Source: Hyperoplus lanceolatus (Eukaryota; Chordata; Actinopteri; Uranoscopiformes; Ammodytidae). From it: DNA of 64,000 nucleotides. Each line of letters starts with the position of its first letter. The stretch's first letter is position 1. Made by a program: the position numbers and the translations under genes. Under the pieces are notes generated by a model. That model was not told the DNA's origin. It ran no database searches and saw only the letters and a list, made by a program, of their open reading frames with translations. The stretch spans positions 27,828,198 through 27,892,197 of the forward strand of contig CM049397.1 in assembly GCA_026929865.2 (NCBI GenBank), given 5' to 3'. Shown here one piece after another: positions 40,434 to 56,556 of the stretch.

Positions 40434-41401
40434 GTATTTTGGCAAATTAATTGTATATATTTGCAGAAAACTTTCTAAGAAATTGGAAGCACAAGAGTAG
40501 GTGGACATAACGAAAAGTAGATTTTCTCTTCTGATGCTTCTTGCTTTGGCTAAATCTCCTTCTCTCCAACACTGTATCTTTTCCCCCTCTGCTCTGCCTT
40601 TGTCTTCTTTCCATCTTTCTCCCCCAACTTCATGTCTTCTGTTTCTGTCCTACCCCCAAACTCCCTCTTCTATCTATTCTCTGCCCAGGTGAGTAATGTC
40701 ATGTCAAAACAATGGCCTATTGTGTTTTATTGAGCTGCCCATGTCCTGCTCTCCATTTCTCTCTTCTTCCCTCCCCTTATTCAGTATGCGCTTTCCCTTT
40801 TATTGTTCCCACAGTCTTGGGGCTGGATGGATGGATGGATGGTTGAATAAAAGGAATAATGAAAATGTGGTGGAAGGAAAGGGGAGAAAGAAATCAGAAA
40901 AAATATTGCACACTTTAAGATTAAGCAATCAAAGGGAGGACGAGAGTATGTACAGTAAGATAGATGGAAGAAACAATTGGAAGCGCATGATGACACTCAG
41001 TGTAGGAGGCCGGGATAGAAAGTGAGAAGGTGGATGGGTGGAGGACAGGGTCGAGGAATAGACAGAAAAGGATGAATCGAAGGAAAGGATAGTGTTGTGA
41101 ATAATGGCTGGTCAGTGTTAAGGCCTTAATCAATGCTTAATTAATATTAATTCATTTAGTCCTGGCAGAGGGGCGGGCCTAACCCAACACTTCCTCCTTA
41201 GATTGATTGGGGAGAGGGCACCAAGGGCATGCTAACATTGCAGCACACACACACACATACATACATTTCTCCGTTCTCTCTCTCTCTCAAATACACACAC
41301 ATACCCGCAGAATCACTCATGCATCCTTTGTGCTGACATTGTGTATGAACTTTCAAGACCTCAGCTTGTGAAGCCTCCTGCATTTAAAGATCATTCTCTC
41401 C

Positions 41402-41410
<9 letters not shown>
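40434..41410. other. intergenic, candidate conserved block at 41105-41190
   Basis: No gene seen. A GGAT tract is at about 40825-40842. The block 41105-41190 has TTAATTAATATTAATT-like homeodomain cores beside a GC-rich stretch. Confidence 0.35.

Positions 41411-41483
<73 letters not shown>
41411..41483. repeat. (AC)n microsatellite
   Basis: About 73 bp of AC preceded by a CT tract. Confidence 0.98.
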
Positions 41484-41489
<6 letters not shown>

Positions 41490-43217
41490 AAACAGAAAGT
41501 CAAACTTGAAACAGCTTTCAGTGTTCAAGCAGAACTCAAATGTTTCCCTTTTGGTTGCTTAGTCAGTTAGTAGCACACATGAGACCTCATTTGATTAGAT
41601 TGTATTCGTATAGCACAATGTATCTAAAAATACCACCTGAGAGGTTCTCCAAAACTCATTAAAGTCAAAGCCTCTCCTGAGAAGAATTTCATGAGGGTTG
41701 TTTTGTTTGGTTTCCCTTTACTTACATGTATACTACCAGTTTCAAATTAGATTAAGCAATCAAAGGGAGGAAGCAACCAAATGTAAATGAAGATGACAAG
41801 AAGTCAAGTCATATACAACTCAAATTATACATTGAAAAAAATAGCAATCCCATACAGAATATGAGTTGAAAGTGATTATTCCCACAGCTTATAAAATGCA
41901 AGAGTATTTGCTTTAGTGTTTTCTCGCTTATAAAAGTGGTGTTAAATTCATTTTCTGCTCTAAGGTCAATGCCATGGGCTTCCCACACAAATAATACAGT
42001 TCTGACAACATAATTACTTTCATTAAAGTACAGTACACTTTTGTTCCTGAGAATTACTATGTTTATAAATAAAGAGCAGAGTTTGTGTTTTTGAAATGCT
42101 GGCAGCATTGCGTCACTGATGGTCTCGATAGTTTTTCATTTTTGTTTAGCTCCCTTCTTTTCTCTCACTTACTCTTTAGCTCCTCGTTTTTCAGCCTTTT
42201 TTTAGTTAAGGCCTTGAAGAAAAAAGTGAGGGACAAGCATGCACTTGTACATGCACAGACTCAGGTGACCTTGACTGGAAGTGACAAACAGCACAGGAAG
42301 ATTTAGGGGCTGTCTTGGCTTCTTTACTTCCTTGAGGCTGTATTTAATAGATCCTCTTTAATGGGTGGACTGCACCTTTTTTATAGCTTATACGGCTAAA
42401 GCTGGTACAAAGAGGACAGGTGGACGGAACAAACGGCTACTGTAATAAGGTGGGCAGGGAGGCAACGACATAGGCTGACAATCATTACCAATATACACTC
42501 ATGTGTGAAAATATAGGGGACTGTCACAGAAGACAGATAGTCAGACTGAGACTTTAGGCCTTATATAAAGTCCTTTGTAGCTTAGCGGTAGCAAATCTTT
42601 ATTAACGCTGTCAGGTTTAGTTGTGAAATTCCCTTTGTAAGAAAGCCTTACGAGAGTTTAGATCTGGGCAGTGGAAAGATACCTTTGGGCAAGGGAAAAT
42701 TAATCATGACCGGAAATCACCAGACTGATGAACAGCAAAAACTGCTTGGCACAATTGGTTGGTATTTTAAGCTTTACTATGCATGACTTTCATTTAAAAC
42801 ACATCACCCTTTTCAGTCTAATATGGAGCACCAACAGAGAGTGAGACCAATAATTGACCTTACCTTACATATTGCACAACTACACATTGCATTACTTCAA
42901 TTTAAAACATAATCACTTCTCGTATCCTTTTTGATGTGAAATAAAGCGGTGACAAACAGACAAACAGTTTTACAGGAGCTGTCCAGGGTGCTGATTCTGG
43001 AGATGCCCCGGTTACTCTCTGCCATTTGCGCTGGTGAGCTGGATTTCCACTATGTGTCTTGACATATTTGAATCCTAACCTGTATATTAATGTTCCATCA
43101 TTCAGGTAGGAAGCAGCCCCTGCTTTTGTAGGTCCTGCCTTTGCTTTTAGAGAGTGATTTTTTCTTGCAAACTGTTATGATTTGAATGCGGCTAAGTAAC
43201 TCTAAAAATGTAAAAAC
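41484..43217. other. intergenic, nothing recognised
   Basis: AT-rich sequence without a recognised repeat or ORF. Confidence 0.5.
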
Positions 43218-43221
43218 TTAA

Positions 43222-43754
43222 AGAGATCCTATTATACTACTTTTCTGGTCTTAATTTCTTGTTAAAAACTGCTATAGAGCAACCTGACACGAATCACATC
43301 ACAAAAAACTATGCAGATTTTCAGGACACTCTTCCTCTTACCCTAGCGAGCACAGCAGTCTCTCTCTACACACTGCTTTGAGCTTCTCCGCCCCTCCCCC
43401 CCTGCTGCAAACCCCACTCCGTTGTGATTGGTTACCTTCCTTCCAGCAGCGGGAAATTTCCAGGAAGGTGGGGGCATGCAGCCGGAGCTTGCCTGAGCGG
43501 CAGCATTACCATACATGGAAACATGACAGAAATAACCCGAGCGTGACAGAGAAAACCCGGAAATTTGAACAAGTTCGGCTCGACCGGCTGCCATAGTTTT
43601 TAGTGCTTTGCATAGCCACCCCAGACGGTCAGCAGGGAATACGTCGAAATGCATGTACGTAATTATTTGATACTGCAGTATGGTTAAACATGACTATAAA
43701 TCATTACAACAACGTTTATAGGTCATAAAAGTCGAAAAGTATCATAGGTCCTCT
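43222..43754. mobile_element. 533-bp MITE with TTAA target site
   Basis: Ends AGAGATCCTATTATACTAC and (read inward) AGAGGACCTATGATACT; TTAA at 43218-43221 and 43755-43758. The centre is GC-rich. Non-coding. Confidence 0.88.
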
Positions 43755-43758
43755 TTAA

Positions 43759-44570
43759 GGTGTGCTTTTGATGTGTTTTTCTGTCCTTGGATCCTTTACC
43801 CAAAATTCATAGTTGAGTCTTTTTGTCATTATATCTCGGTTTCTGTCTGTCTGACTCTATCTGCCTTACACCAAACGTCAGCTTAAATGGATTGGTTTAG
43901 CACCTCCAGTATTGTGTTCTCATTCATGTGCATATTTTTCTGCCCGTCTCTATTTCTGTTGTCGCTATAAGTCATTCTCTCTGTTCCTCCATCTTGTAGT
44001 GGCCCTTCCTCCCTCTTCTTCTCTTTCACTCCTTTCAGTGTCACCTCATTCCATTTTATCCTCTCTATTCAGTCGCTTTTCCTTTTTACTCCGGCTCCAT
44101 CAGTCCTCTTTAGTATCCTTTTATACAGCTCATCCTTTCTTTACCCATCACCTCCTCCTCCCTCGTATTCCCTTTATTTTTCATTTGCACAGCTCAATTT
44201 CATTGCTTTCTCTCTTCTTAACATCGCAGTCATCTCCATCCTTCTCATTCTCATCATAACCTATACAATGCAGTCTCTTATTTTGGTTCTGCACATTATT
44301 GTGCTTGGTGTATGGATCTCATGGAACACACATTAACCAGAGCCATCATACATTGTTCTCCATTTTGACTAGCAGCTTAGAATCCTCATTCAATGTATTT
44401 GTGTCAGTAAAATTCACGAGCCGCTATATTATTTCTTGCAGCCATTACGTGGTCATCAAAAATAAGTTAGAAGCCATGATGTGGTCCTGCTAGTGAGGCA
44501 ATTAACGATTATTTACAATAGTGATTAATTTCTTTCAGATCAAGCGCTTTGTCTGTTTGGGAGAAAATGT
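43759..44570. other. intergenic, pyrimidine-rich
   Basis: 43900-44260 is strongly C/T-biased on the + strand; the open frames there reflect this bias. Nothing else seen. Confidence 0.5.
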
Positions 44571-44578
44571 GAAAAATA

Positions 44579-45039
44579 CATAGATAGTAAATAATATGGA
44601 TGTAGCATCTGGGCTGACCTCAGTTATTCACACAGCATCCAATAATCCTGGTTTGTGCGCGTCGCCATTTTGTGAGGGGGAGGGAGATAGCTGACGTATA
44701 CCTCCGAGGCAAAGTGAGGGACAACGGGCGGAGAGCTGTCACTCAAGAGATCACGGCAATACATGTTAACCTCCAAAAGAATAAAAACTAGTGTGGGCCA
44801 AAAAAATTCACCCCCCTCAGTGTTGTCATGGAGATATGACCTAAACATACATACTAAAATGGTTTTGTGGCCCAGGCTGTAGATAGGTTTAATAATGCTG
44901 TGGAAACGGCATGTTTAACATTGGAGTCAATGAGAGATGGCTGTCTTCTGCTCCCAGCCCCCAGTGGCACTTCCTGGTTACTACAGTTGTGGTCACTTCC
45001 TTATTGGATGCTGGTAAAAATCGCTGAGGTTGGGGCTTG
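44579..45039. mobile_element. hAT-type MITE, family C copy 2 (461 bp)
   Basis: Same ends, orientation and sequence as copy 1, with an internal deletion after CGCCATTTTGTGAG that removes about 50 bp. The flanks GAAAAATA (44571-44578) and GAAAAATG (45040-45047) match at seven of eight bases. Confidence 0.88.
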
Positions 45040-45047
45040 GAAAAATG

Positions 45048-48000
45048 GCCTTTATGATTGTCCAGAGTTGCCAATGATTTGAATCCTTTTTTTGCTTATT
45101 CTTTTGTTTCTGAAAATGTTTTAAGCCTGTAAACATTGAAGGAAAAATGAATAAAATGGAAAATTGCTCAGTTCTGAGCAATGTTCTGTTGGTGACATAA
45201 GACATAATACCTTGTATAATTTTCCTTGGAAACTGCAACCAGTAGCAATTTGAATATGCTATAACACTTGAGGTGGTGTGAGTAGCCTCGGGGCTAAGTC
45301 TAAATTCCTCTTTCCTCTTGGGCTGGAGGAAAGAAGAAAGAAAAGGGTAGAATATTAAACCTTTGTTCTGGGTTAGAAGTGTCTGCGTGTGCATAGTGCA
45401 CATATTGCATACTGTATGTGAAAGTGTGTTTCTGTACAGGTTTGGCAGCTTTCAAGGCTGTATGAAGTAAGAAGGTGGAGGAACATGTCTGGTCCAATCA
45501 AGGCTGGTATTTCTCAGAGCACAACCATTTTTTAAGCTAAGTAATAGCAGCCAGTTGGCCCTATAAATCACCAGAACACGGATAGAAATGAAACCATCAC
45601 TAAGATGGAGAGGAGAACACCATGGCAGGACATCATTTTAATACAGTTTGTATGTGTGCGCTTGAGCATATGGATCTGTATCCGTACGGTTGAAAAGGAA
45701 ACCATGGATTGGGGAAGAAAGGAATATGGTAGAATATCTCCTTGTATGTGTGTGTGTGTGTCTTAATATACATGGCTGAACCCTGCTGTGAGAGTCTTTC
45801 TCTTTGTAAGGCCTATCTGTCTTGCTGTCAGAAACACATTATCAGACCTGGTGCTTCTTTTATTTGAACAACTGTTTTTAGTTTTGTTCTGCCATAAAGT
45901 CATATTCTCACCAGAGTTCCCTGAATCAATTTCTCTCAGTGGGGCAGCTTTCCCTCAGAAACAGCAAGTTGGCAATGTGACAAAAAACTGCCAGTTGAAG
46001 TACATGGAAAAGGTTATGAATTTCACCAGATTTGTATTCTGCTCAAACCTTGAGGACACCACAGGAGCTCTTTTTATTACACAACCCTCAAATACATTCT
46101 CAAATGATCAGCAGCTATTAGGCAGCAGCTGGTTCATCTGGAAATGTTATTAATTTGTTCCACATGTGACATTTGAGAATGTTCAGGTATTAGTGTAGGC
46201 TAGTATAAGTGCCTATTTAGATCCATAAATGATTGAGGTAATGTCTGCATGTGTTTGGTGCAGGATGCTTTACAGTCTGCAGGCAGCAGCTGGAGACAAC
46301 AAACCAACTATGAAGAAAGATTGAATGTCTAATCATGAAATTCTTTAAGATCATCGCTACACATTTTTAAATACAGTCTGGTTGAGATCAGATATTATGT
46401 TTTTCCTTAGCTACGTTCCTAACATTTAATTTGAGCTGAGGTTTTATAGCATAACATTTTGAATGCATTAATAACTTCCAAAATAACCCTAACCCTGATA
46501 TAAAAATGGGTTTATGCCAATCACAGTCGGTTGACATTAATATCAGCCAGAGGATAATAGACAGGTCACCATTTTAATGTATTTCTTAATTATGCGACAG
46601 AAATCAGACGGATGCCCTGTGGTACTAGACAGTAAAACAAACCTTAACTGACTGGACCCAGCATTTTATTTTTAACAATTTCTACTTCTCATGCTCATTT
46701 ATGCATACATCATAGAACACACATTCACATTGGAATACCTCATCACAAACGTGGTTGTGATGAGGTACCCTTCTGAGTTTCTTCAAAGCACCTTCCCCAA
46801 ACTTCCAATTTTCCCTCAATAGTGTCAGTCAAATGAACATTATGGAGGTGTTATGAATCAATTTGCAAATCTTTTTGAGGCCAACACTCCTGCCCTGCTG
46901 AATACCGGCTGCTTTCCAAGGTTTAATTAAGCTTTTCAGACAGTTTAATGCTGTAGATAAGAAATGTTGATACGTGGAGTGGGATGATTAGTCCCTCAAG
47001 CACTCCATCCTCACCGTAAGTATTTTGCTATGATTTTGATATTGGATTCAGGTCTCCAGATATTCAGCCAGGAAGTTTTAACTGATACTTGGTTCAGTAC
47101 AACTGTGTAGGCATCCACATGTTGTGGCACTAACAAGGGAAAAACATTCATTCCAAAGCTTTAATATTAATCGAATGAGATACACCAGTGTTGCATTAAG
47201 GCAAGGCAATTTTACACTGGAAGGTGAAATTACATACAAAGCAATAAACATTTGTACTATGGATTTTTGAGAGCGAACAAAACAGAATCATTCAACATAA
47301 CAAGCAGAGCAGAACATTTTAAAGTTGAAAAATTAAATGGTTAGTGTTGTCTATTAAAGGAGACACTGTCCAACGTCTCATGAGGAATCGTAATGTAATA
47401 TCGTAAAAAAAAAACATTGAACTGTGTGAGAATACTGGTATACAGTTGTTGACAATATAGAAAAGAAAGGGAAAAAACACAATCCTGCACAAATGTGTAT
47501 TTATTTTTCTCCAGTGTTCTATGTATCGTGAAATAGCGGATGGTTTTATCTATTGAAACTTGTGAAAGAAAATGTAATTGAGTAGAAAGAAATCCCACTT
47601 TGTTGGAACGTGCAATGGCAAATGCAGACATTAGTGGGTTCTAGGAGGCTGGGTACCACAGTAAACTTTTACTTCAAGCTTTCCCTTCCAAAATGATTGA
47701 TAAGTACTGAATACTTGAAATGAGCGAGTTACTTGAAAGGCACTAAGGGACTGTAGTATATACGCTCCTCAATTAGGCCTATATATTCCATTTGCACAGT
47801 CGATGTAGATCTCAACTGGCATGCGATAAGGTTGTTAGGGGGTTGGTAATGTGATTCAAGTGTGCTTTTATCAAAGCTATGGGGGTTGTGTGTGTGTTTA
47901 AAGGTGCTTTCAAGGCTTACTACGGACAGTCATTGCATAGGCAATAAATATGTTTATTAACCGGATACCTCTGAAGCATTAGCCACAATATAGCAAAACG

Positions 48001-48079
48001 CAAGGAGTCATAAACACACACTCACACACTGGTAACCAAAATGTACAATGCCTGAAGGATCAAGAGCATTACAGAAATG

Positions 48080-48084
<5 letters not shown>
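45048..48084. other. intergenic, candidate conserved block at 46855-46990
   Basis: No gene recognised. A 121-codon frame at 45788-46153 has no known features and no support. 46855-46990 is a non-repetitive block that includes tttaattaagctttt. Confidence 0.4.
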
Positions 48085-48126
<42 letters not shown>

Positions 48127-48136
48127 CTCTCTCTCT
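48085..48136. repeat. (CT)n array
   Basis: CT array with one G interruption. Confidence 0.95.
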
Positions 48137-48449
48137 AATTCAAAAAGGGCCTTAGTTTAAAAATATTGCCAAAGCAAAGCATTAAAATACAATACACAAT
48201 ATGAACAATATATACGTTATGAACATTATATTAGTTATATACATGTGTGTGTGTGTGTGTGTGTTTCGATCACTCACTGTCCTTCAGGTTGTGATATGTT
48301 AATATATACTTGGCAGCAAGATGTGCCCGGTCTTCTTCTCCAAGGAGTATTTTTAATTTTGAGAGGAGGTCGTTCAGCTCTTTGAAATCTGGGATTAAAG
48401 AGCTGAACTTGTTAAAATAAATGTTTCTCGTATCATTTAATTGTGTACA

Positions 48450-48450
<1 letters not shown>

Positions 48451-48478
<28 letters not shown>
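48451..48478. repeat. (CT)n array
   Basis: Second, shorter CT array; an AG-rich tract at about 48722-48785 is its approximate inverse. Confidence 0.95.
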
Positions 48479-48481
<3 letters not shown>

Positions 48482-49355
48482 CCTCCCCACATGGAACTCT
48501 CCAAAAGCTGGTACACAAGGCAGCTGGTCTCAGATGTCATGTGATGCCTGTTGTTATTTCATTGAGGCTGTTGAAGGAAATTACTTCATAACTGCCAACC
48601 CTTCCAGACTGTCACCAAACAACAACATGTAGTGACAATTATCACAATCTCAAATTGACAAAGGATTGTGTCATATGGCGGGTAATTATGCATCACAAAG
48701 TGATTGGTGTTTGTATGCCAAGAGAGACACAGAGAGAGAGAGATAGAGCAAGAGAGAGACATAGACATATAGAGAGTGAGAGAGGACAGAAGCTCGTAGA
48801 TAAATGTAGCACATGAATGCAACGGAGACAAATTAATAAACCAACAGACACAAAGACAATGACGGTGATTGAATCATCCAGATGAATTGTATTCGACAGC
48901 AGAGTAAGCCAAACACCATTATCTGCAACATCTTCTCAGAAAGACACTGATGCCACTGCTACTGAAACAACACAAGAGTTATCATTCACAGTTACATGTC
49001 TCTGAACATTTTTTTTTAAATAAAGATAAACATTTTATTTTGAACAATACAGATGGTTGTGAGAGCTTAAAGAGCTTTAACATGTGCAAATGAAAGAAAA
49101 ATCATATTATTGCATTATTTTAACAGTCTCACAGTTGTTTTCATTACTTCCTTAACTAAACTTTGGCTCCATCCACAGAAGGAACTGTTTATTTTTTTTG
49201 TTAATGTTGTAACATACGATCTTTCAATGCTAAGTATTTAACAAGTACGTTTCATAGCAGTTACTTGTTGCCTTTTGACCAGCTTATTTCAGTTTGTGTA
49301 AATTCTAACAATAAAGGGGTGAGACACATCAGGCTAGGATTCCTCTCAGGGACCT
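48479..49355. other. intergenic, nothing recognised
   Basis: AT-rich sequence with the AG-rich tract noted above; no ORF or transposon. Confidence 0.5.
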
Positions 49356-50686
49356 GGGGCCTATTTCAGGAAGCTGGTTTTGAGGCAACCCAGAGTTTGT
49401 TCGCTCTGAGTTAGTGGAAACTCTCGGTTTTCCGTTTCAAGAAGCAGGTTCAGCGCAACCGAGAGTCAGTTACTGCGGCAACATACGCCGTGTGTCTAAC
49501 CTGCTGGATAGGTGGTTAGACCTACCCTGAGTTTGTTTTCACTTTACGCTGCAGCTCCGACTGAAGAAAGAGTCACTGTCACAACGCAACCCTGTACAGT
49601 TTAAAGCAAAATCACTCCATAGAAATCTCCATCGGGATGTTTTTATCATTTCCTGATGACTTTACGTTTGATCGATCATTTGATCAGTAGCCTTGTTCTC
49701 AGCCCTCGTTCGTTCATATGCGGCCACCTTACACATCGTGAACATGCTTTACATTCAGATTAATAAACCTATTGTATTGTATGTATCTCGTTATTTATTT
49801 TTATCATTATCAGTAGTTTTTTAACACCTGTGCCACTGAACATAGGCTATTAATGTCAGGTTTAAATGTAATTCTGCGGCTGCACACGATCGTTACTGTT
49901 CACTTGTGTCATCCCAAAGTCACAGACAAGCCTCGTTAAATAGCCCAATATGAATATAGAAATAATATAATAATTTAAACTGTGATCACTAGAGGACAAG
50001 GGATCTGGTAATAAAACAATCAGGATCTACAATGGAAACTGTCACCTTATGTGTCAAACGTTAATATCTTTCACTCCCCATTTAAAAGAAGCGACAGTCT
50101 GTTTACTGCACAGTAGGCCTATTATAGCTTGCCTACATAATAGGCTACAGCGAATATAAAACACTGTCAGCAGTGCTGTGCAGCGGCAGCTTGATAATTT
50201 TGTTGCTGCTGATATGCGTAACTTAATTCTTAAAATAGACTTGCTTCTCATACGGAAGCAATGATGCTCTTGACAAAAAACGTTTGCACCGTTTTTTTCT
50301 GAATTGCCGAAGTGATTAGATCAGAGTTATGAGACTATCCCCGTTCATTCTTCTCCATAAGCTCATAAGTTAATATTTCTTACTCTAGTGGGAGGAGCGG
50401 AGAAGTTTTTTTTTTTCTTTTTTGAGAAGTGGAGAAGTGGGAGGATCAAGCATTTGTTTCTTCTGTTTCCATGGTGAATCATGTTTTCAGCGATCCATTG
50501 ACAATGGCTTTTATGCACACGCTCCACCCAGAGTGAACACGCTCAGAGTTGATTAACCCAACGCTGATCCACTGTTCTGAAACCGAAAACCCAGAGTTTC
50601 TCGTCAACCCTGCGCTCTGAGTTGACCAACTCAGAGCGCAGGATTAGACCCAGAGTATGTAAAACCAGCTACCTGAAATAGGCCCC
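49356..50686. mobile_element. Harbinger-like element (1.3 kb)
   Basis: Near-perfect inverted repeats of about 26 bp: GGGGCCTATTTCAGGAAGCT left, and GGGGCCTATTTCAGGTAGCT read inward from the right. Tips of this type belong to fish PIF/Harbinger families. The flanking CTG and CAG may be a mutated 3-bp duplication. Subterminal CAGAGTT/CTCTGAGTT motifs recur near both ends. No transposase frame, so non-autonomous, possibly with foreign filler in the middle. Confidence 0.8.
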
Positions 50687-50948
50687 AGTTCCAATGGCCA
50701 TTATCTCCATGGTAACAATTCTCTTCTCGATAGACAAACCTTTTATCTTTATTCCGTGTTTGAAAAGAGGAAAGATGGCAAACCAGAAGAAGAAATGAAA
50801 ATGAAAGTAATGACATGCTAGAACTGTCTCAATAGAGGAAATTGGGGTTAATGACACAACAGATTATTTCATTCTACTCCAAACGGCTCTGGTAAATGGT
50901 AAATAGTATATTTACCCCAGAGAGCTTGGACATCTTGAAATGCATGTG

Positions 50949-53524
<2,576 letters not shown>

Positions 53525-53740
53525 GAGGTGTTGATGGTCCTGCCTGGGGGGTGTGTATGTGTGAGAGCAGGTGGTTTAATTAAAAAAGTTCTCTATCTTG
53601 CTGCTTTTCAATATTGTTTTTAGTGGAACATTGCCTGATTAACAGTACACGTGAGCCACAAGGTGGAAATTATTACCGAAAGTTCAACAATAAGCCTGAG
53701 TTATGATTTCCCAGCATTCCCTGTGGTTCAGCCTCTCCTC

Positions 53741-54318
53741 TAGCCTGGAAATTCAGACCCTGATATCTTGAACAATAGAGGGTCTGGCCACGATCAATAG
53801 TAATTTCCAACTCAAGGGGCGGCTCCTCCTCGTGCATTTCAAATGCCACTGCACGCAGTTGGATAGCACTACAACCAATCAGAGCGATGCACAAGGCGAC
53901 GTAAGCCCCTTTCGTTTAGCGAACAGCTGTTAAACTGTTAAATTAAATGTTTGCTGTTGTCGGTCTGCAAAATAGAACATTCCACTTACTTGCTAATGAA
54001 AGATTTGAGTGCCGTCTTCCAAATCGGTAAGGGTCAAGGCCAAAGCAGTCTCAAACTCACACAACATATCCACAGCCATCTTTGATGTTTGCTATCACGG
54101 CTTCGACGTCGCATGCACGTCACTGTCGTCATCCGGTTACGTCCTCCCCAGAGTACCATATAAGGGGCTCTGGCGCGCCCATATTAGCTAGAACCAATTG
54201 AAACCATAGCCAGATTTCTGGCTTTCTTGATAAAGCTTCAATGGAGCGTGTCCAGACCAACACTCGCAGCAAATTTAATTTGCCAGCGCCAAGTGGCAGG
54301 TCTGGGAATGCCAGGCTA
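53741..54318. mobile_element. 578-bp non-autonomous DNA transposon, family A copy 2
   Basis: Same length, ends and orientation as the copy at 18712-19289, differing by scattered substitutions. Its own perfect 9-bp duplication CCTCTCCTC (53732-53740, 54319-54327) shows an independent insertion rather than a segmental duplication. Confidence 0.93.
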
Positions 54319-54410
54319 CCTCTCCTCCCCATGGTGTTCTGCTCTTTTGCTTCCGTCTTGCCAACATGTCTTTTCCCCATTGGTTAGCCCCCTGTCTTTG
54401 TTATTCTCTG

Positions 54411-55022
54411 GCTGTGTCTTATTTAAGGGGCTAAGGACGCGGCATACGCGGTCTATGAAGGCTATAGCCTGTGATGGTCGATTCGAAGGCTGAACGATGT
54501 GTGAACGTTGTTAAACGAGACGTCTCCGCAGGTCTCTGTTCACGAGCATTTCCGGTTTGCGTAACAAGCCGTTACCTTGCGTGACGACTCGCCGCTCCTG
54601 TGCTGCCTGATTGCTGCCAACGGAAACAGCCTTGTCAATGGAGGAAAAAAGAAAAAGAAGTTGCCTACCAGACGAAAAGAAAAAAAAGTACAAGAAAAAA
54701 AGAAATGAAGATAAAAGTTAAGAAGATGGAGCAACACGTTGCTGTTTTGTTATTTTTTATTTTATCTTATGCCATCAAAAAACGCAATGAACCTTGGGAT
54801 ATGTTGGGCCGCGAAGGATACATCTGTTTCTCGGCCGCATATGAAGGAGCCTTGCAAATGAAACAAGCCTTTGCGTGCCGCTATGACGCAATCGGTCTTC
54901 AAATGCAGCCTTCGTACGCTGGGGCCTCTAGAATGGGATTCACCTGTGTCCCTGCCACTGAGACTGGATATGACGCTGTCCTGTGCTGTCGAAATCTGCC
55001 GATTCAAGCAATATATGAATAG
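54411..55022. other. possible GC-rich MITE end with a 140-codon open frame
   Basis: From GCTGTGTCTTATTTAAGG at 54411 the sequence resembles the GCTGTGTCCCAATTC-type tip of a common fish MITE, followed by GAAGGC palindromes, but I find no matching right end. An open frame at 54600-55022 starts with Cys/Lys-rich text (KKEKEVAYQTKRKKS), has one hydrophobic stretch (VAVLLFFILSYAI) and a Cys/Tyr-rich end. I do not recognise a protein family. Confidence 0.3.
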
Positions 55023-56399
55023 GTAAACAGATCTTTTAATGTAATTTTCTTAAGCCAGTGCTTAAGTCTCTTGCAGCCATGACTCACTTTTGGCACAAAT
55101 CAAAAGTAAATTATATTGACCCGTTACATCAGAATTGGTGATGGTTACAAATGTTCATATGAAATCATATTGAGAAACCTATTCTTGTAGTGACGGTAAA
55201 CATGGATTGTAATTGTAACACTGTTGAAATTGGCAAACTGCCAATCACATCCCCTGAGCCAATCAAATCCCCTGAGCCAACCCCTATTCCCCAGGTGAAC
55301 CAAATCAGCTAATTAAGCATTCAGGCAGCAGGACACAGTTAAAACCCCAGTCAATCAGAACTTTGGTAAGAGAAGCACAACACAGGAGAGACACAACCAA
55401 ATGTACCAACCCTGGAAACAAACCATACTTACCTGGACTGTGACTGAAAACATGGGGGAGCTGATCTGCTGCTGCTGAGGATGCTTCCAACACTGAACAC
55501 TGGTGAGAGCTCCAAAATGGAACACTTAATTAAAATGCTGCTCCCAAATTGAGCAGACTTGTAATCTTACCTGTTTACCTAAACAGGTCAGGCCCTATTG
55601 CTGGAGCGAGATGATGGCGAGCTAAAGGAGAAGAACAAACTCAAGTCCAATTCCCTAAAAAGGCAGGCTTAAAGCCTGGCTGCCTGGAGTGTGGTAGGAT
55701 TTCCCCTGCCCAAACAAACACTGACTTCCTTGAACATACTGCACCCACAAAAACATCTAACCTGCAGTGAATGATTTGTGTGAGATGCATTGTTTTATGT
55801 TTAGTCTAATCAATGTTTGAATAGAACTGGGAACTGTGGATCTAAATGTATGGAGTAAAGTGTGCCCATACCAAGTCTGAACATCTAAGATAATTGAATT
55901 CAAGAATTGAATTGAAGGCCTAATTTGTATTTACGTTTGTTTATATTTCCTTGATTGAGTCAAGTGATTATTCTTTGTTTATTTGAAATACAAAACCGGT
56001 TACCAAATATCTGTGTTGTGTCTTTAATTCTCCACCAGCTCCACGAGACCAACCTACCTATTAGCCCAGTACTCTGCAGTTTGATTTTTCGATAACATAT
56101 TATTTACAAACATATCTCAGTTAAAGTAAAATTGTGTACCCGAGGGTTACATAATCATTTTTGTACAGTTCTTAGTTTTTCCATAATATATAAGTATTAG
56201 CTTTTTAATAATTTATGAGTATTATTTTTTCAGTCAGATAGCATCCCATTATCATTATTGAAACATCCGGCTGATAGGCAAAGCAACAAGTAGTGTGTGT
56301 AAAGAACACTGAACAAAAGTTAAATTTAGACAATTCACGTGATACAAAAGCTCCTGACCTATTCACTTTTCTGCCCTGCTTCTGTTTCCCTTTTAACCT
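55023..56399. other. intergenic, nothing recognised
   Basis: It has a short direct repeat (aatcacatcccctgagcc / aatcaaatcccctgagcc at about 55242-55278) and otherwise no repeat or ORF of note. Confidence 0.5.
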
Positions 56400-56556
56400 G
56401 TAATTTGTATTTAATTTAAATGTTTTATTTCTATTCATATTTTTCATTTGCTCTTCTAATGTCTATTCTATAATTGATGTATTTCATGCCCCTGTAAAGC
56501 ACTTTGAATGGCCTTGTGTCTGAATTGTGCTATATAAAATAACTTGCTTTGCCTTC
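56400..56556. repeat. dispersed fish repeat, copy 2 (inverted relative to copy 1)
   Basis: The reverse complement reads ttatatagcacaattcagac then acaaggccattcaaagtgct and caggggcatg, matching 23866-23925. Confidence 0.75.

Noticed and set aside
45788-46153. 121-codon + frame
   Set aside because: No recognisable domain and no splice or homology evidence; length is within chance for this AT content.
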